DNA of 64,000 nucleotides from JAEUIE01 sp046350055. Its GTDB lineage: Bacteria; Planctomycetota; Planctomycetia; Gemmatales; HRBIN36. Every line of letters begins with the position of its first letter. The stretch's first letter is position 1. Shown one piece after another: positions 62,782-64,000 of the stretch. The DNA lies in contig JAXMBC010000001.1 of NCBI GenBank assembly GCA_046350055.1, positions 1,426,001 through 1,490,000 of the forward strand. The letters are read 5' to 3'. The translations under genes and the position numbers were made by a program. The notes under the pieces were generated by a model that did not search any database, was not told the origin of the DNA, and saw nothing but the letters and a program-made list of their open reading frames with translations.

Positions 62782-64000
62782 ATGCGTCGTGTTGCTCTCT
62801 TCTGGCCGGGCGATTATCGAAACACTCCCAACCAGTGGGCCTTGCCTCAGATCACCACTGCCACTGAACAGCTTTCCGCCGCGCTCAAGAAGTTGGGCCG
62901 CAAGCCTTACCTGGTGAAGGGATTCCTTACCAAACCTTCCGAATCGATCGCCAAGCTGGGTCCCATTGATGACCCGATGATCGGCGTCTTCGTTCACTGG
63001 ACGTATGGCCCGCACACCTGTGATGGTGTCGTCGGTAAGACCAACCCGCTGCTGCTCGCCAGTAACTTCTCCGGCACCTGGCCCGGGCTGGTGGCACTGC
63101 TCAACACCGGTGCCTGCCTCGAAAGTCTCAACCGCCGCTTTAGCCGCATCTGGACCACCAACAAGGACTGGACCAAAGACAAAGCCTTCATGGAACGGCT
63201 CGACGAGTGGTGCAGCACCGGCGCCATCCACTACCCGACCGAAGAGCTGCACCACACCGCCCCTCTGAGCGAGAAGGCGGACGCACTGGCCGAGAAGGTG
63301 TATCAGGGCTTTCAGAAAAAGCGGGCGCTCGCCCTCATGCTCGGCGACACCTCCATGGGCATGATCAACGGCTACTTCGGCCCGCGCGTGCTGGCTAAGC
63401 TCGGCTTTGCGGAACACAAGGTCGATCAGTCATGGATCAATGTCCGCATGAAGGCGGTAAAATCGGAGCGGGTCGAGAAGGCGTTCCAGTTCGTCGTCAA
63501 CAAGGGTGTGCAGTTCCACTGGCGCGAGAAGGACGCGGAGGACTTCACCGAGGAATCGACCAAGGAACAGCTTCGCATGTACCTGGCAGTGCTCGATCTG
63601 GTGAACGAGTTCGAAGCCGACTGTCTCGGCTGGCAATATCAGTTGGGGCTGCTCTACTCGTTGCCACCGAGCGACTTCTGCGAAGGGCTCTTCAACAGTG
63701 CGTGTCGGCCAGAGTCGGATGGGCATCCGCTGATCACGAGCACCGAGGCGGACCAGGGGAATCTGCTGCCGATGGAGATGATGAAGCGGTTGCTGAACGC
63801 CAAGGGGTTGCACGATGCAGTCATGTTCCACGATGTCCGCTGGGGGGCAGAGCATGCCGGGCGGTTCCTGTGGGTGCTGTTGAACTCGGGCAGTTGCGGG
63901 GCGTATGCGTTCAACCACGACCCCGACTCGCTGGAAGGCGTTCACAGCTACCGCCAGCCTGCCGGCTACTTCCCGTTCCCCGGCGGCACCTTCGCTGGGG
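62782..64000 (+). CDS. Sugar isomerase-like protein, L-fucose/arabinose isomerase type (partial)
   Basis: Starts at ATG 62782 and is still open at the right edge; 406 codons are visible with no stop. The start reads RRVALFWPGDYRNTPNQWALPQITTATEQLSAALKKLGRKPYLVKGF. Later segments (MIGVFVHWTYGPHTCDGVVG, ARNFSGTWPGLVALLNTGACLES-like, MGMINGYFGPRVLAKLGFAEHKVDQSWINVRM) fit fucose-isomerase-like proteins of planctomycetes. The usual C-terminal metal site lies beyond the window. It is divergent from the FHA gene. Confidence 0.7.
   Translation, partial: MRRVALFWPGDYRNTPNQWALPQITTATEQLSAALKKLGRKPYLVKGFLTKPSESIAKLGPIDDPMIGVFVHWTYGPHTCDGVVGKTNPLLLASNFSGTWPGLVALLNTGACLESLNRRFSRIWTTNKDWTKDKAFMERLDEWCSTGAIHYPTEELHHTAPLSEKADALAEKVYQGFQKKRALALMLGDTSMGMINGYFGPRVLAKLGFAEHKVDQSWINVRMKAVKSERVEKAFQFVVNKGVQFHWREKDAEDFTEESTKEQLRMYLAVLDLVNEFEADCLGWQYQLGLLYSLPPSDFCEGLFNSACRPESDGHPLITSTEADQGNLLPMEMMKRLLNAKGLHDAVMFHDVRWGAEHAGRFLWVLLNSGSCGAYAFNHDPDSLEGVHSYRQPAGYFPFPGGTFAG

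Noticed and set aside
62653..63417. 254-codon open frame on the minus strand
   Set aside because: It lies antisense to the sugar-isomerase-like gene that starts at 62782 and stays open to the right edge.

Overview
The window looks like a chromosomal segment from a planctomycete (Planctomycetota), most likely a Gemmata-like lineage. This is inferred from gene content: a secreted DUF1549/DUF1553 protein with planctomycete-type cytochrome motifs, a DUF1592/1588/1585-type cytochrome protein translationally coupled to a DUF1552 protein, two proteins with the N-terminal 'LExLExR' motif typical of planctomycete exported proteins, PQQ-type beta-propellers, a formaldehyde-activating enzyme, and many short secreted proteins of unknown function. 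The DNA is fairly GC-rich and gene-dense. I saw no rRNA, tRNA, CRISPR array, complete insertion sequence or prophage.

Layout. 1-2592: end of a membrane protein (+), then fae, a methyltransferase and a Tat-exported sugar isomerase-like protein (all -). 2593-3098: a roughly 500-base gap with a phased cluster of DnaA-box-like 9-mers and an AT-rich tract, directly before dnaN and a dciA-like gene (+). This is the best candidate for a replication origin, and gene direction diverges on either side of it. 4635-13883: a PQQ propeller, an acyl-CoA synthetase, an EF-hand protein, an SDR, a PAS histidine kinase, a secreted helical protein and the large DUF1549/DUF1553 protein. 13877-14626: an AT-rich patch with a small membrane protein and fragments of a TetR regulator and an SDR. 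14627-25340: an NtrC-type regulator, a MacB-like permease, an RTX-like repeat protein, membrane proteins, an ECF sigma/membrane-protein pair, an MmgE/PrpD protein and a remarkable protein joining an export motif and a beta-sandwich-like segment to an ECF sigma factor. 25466-31806: hisH, a gamma-carbonic-anhydrase-like protein, a membrane pyrophosphatase, an HMA-MauE fusion, a DUF4476 protein and a hydrolase. 31874-35249: a cluster on the minus strand of rpmA, obg, coaX and an MnmE-like GTPase. 35414-41051: a coiled-coil membrane protein, a lipoprotein, a cysteine desulfurase, a DUF433/DUF5615 pair with a broken toxin frame, and a second sugar isomerase-like protein. 41154-50095: the DUF1552/DUF1592 operon, a PQQ propeller, a beta-barrel porin, a propeller-like secreted protein and a second secreted helical protein. 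50147-64000: mfd carrying in-frame dispersed repeats, an OprO/P-like porin, a secretin-type STN protein, a methyltransferase, GC-hairpin repeats, a secreted TPR-like protein, an orphan antitoxin, RidA, nagA, mutY, an FHA protein and an incomplete sugar-isomerase-like gene running off the right edge.

Most genes are housekeeping or lineage-typical. The points most worth checking are the sigma-factor fusion (23955-25340), the origin candidate (2593-3098), the tetranucleotide-repeat frameshift in the toxin gene (39353-39681), the intragenic repeats in mfd, and the MnmE-like GTPase that lacks the usual C-terminal cysteine motif.
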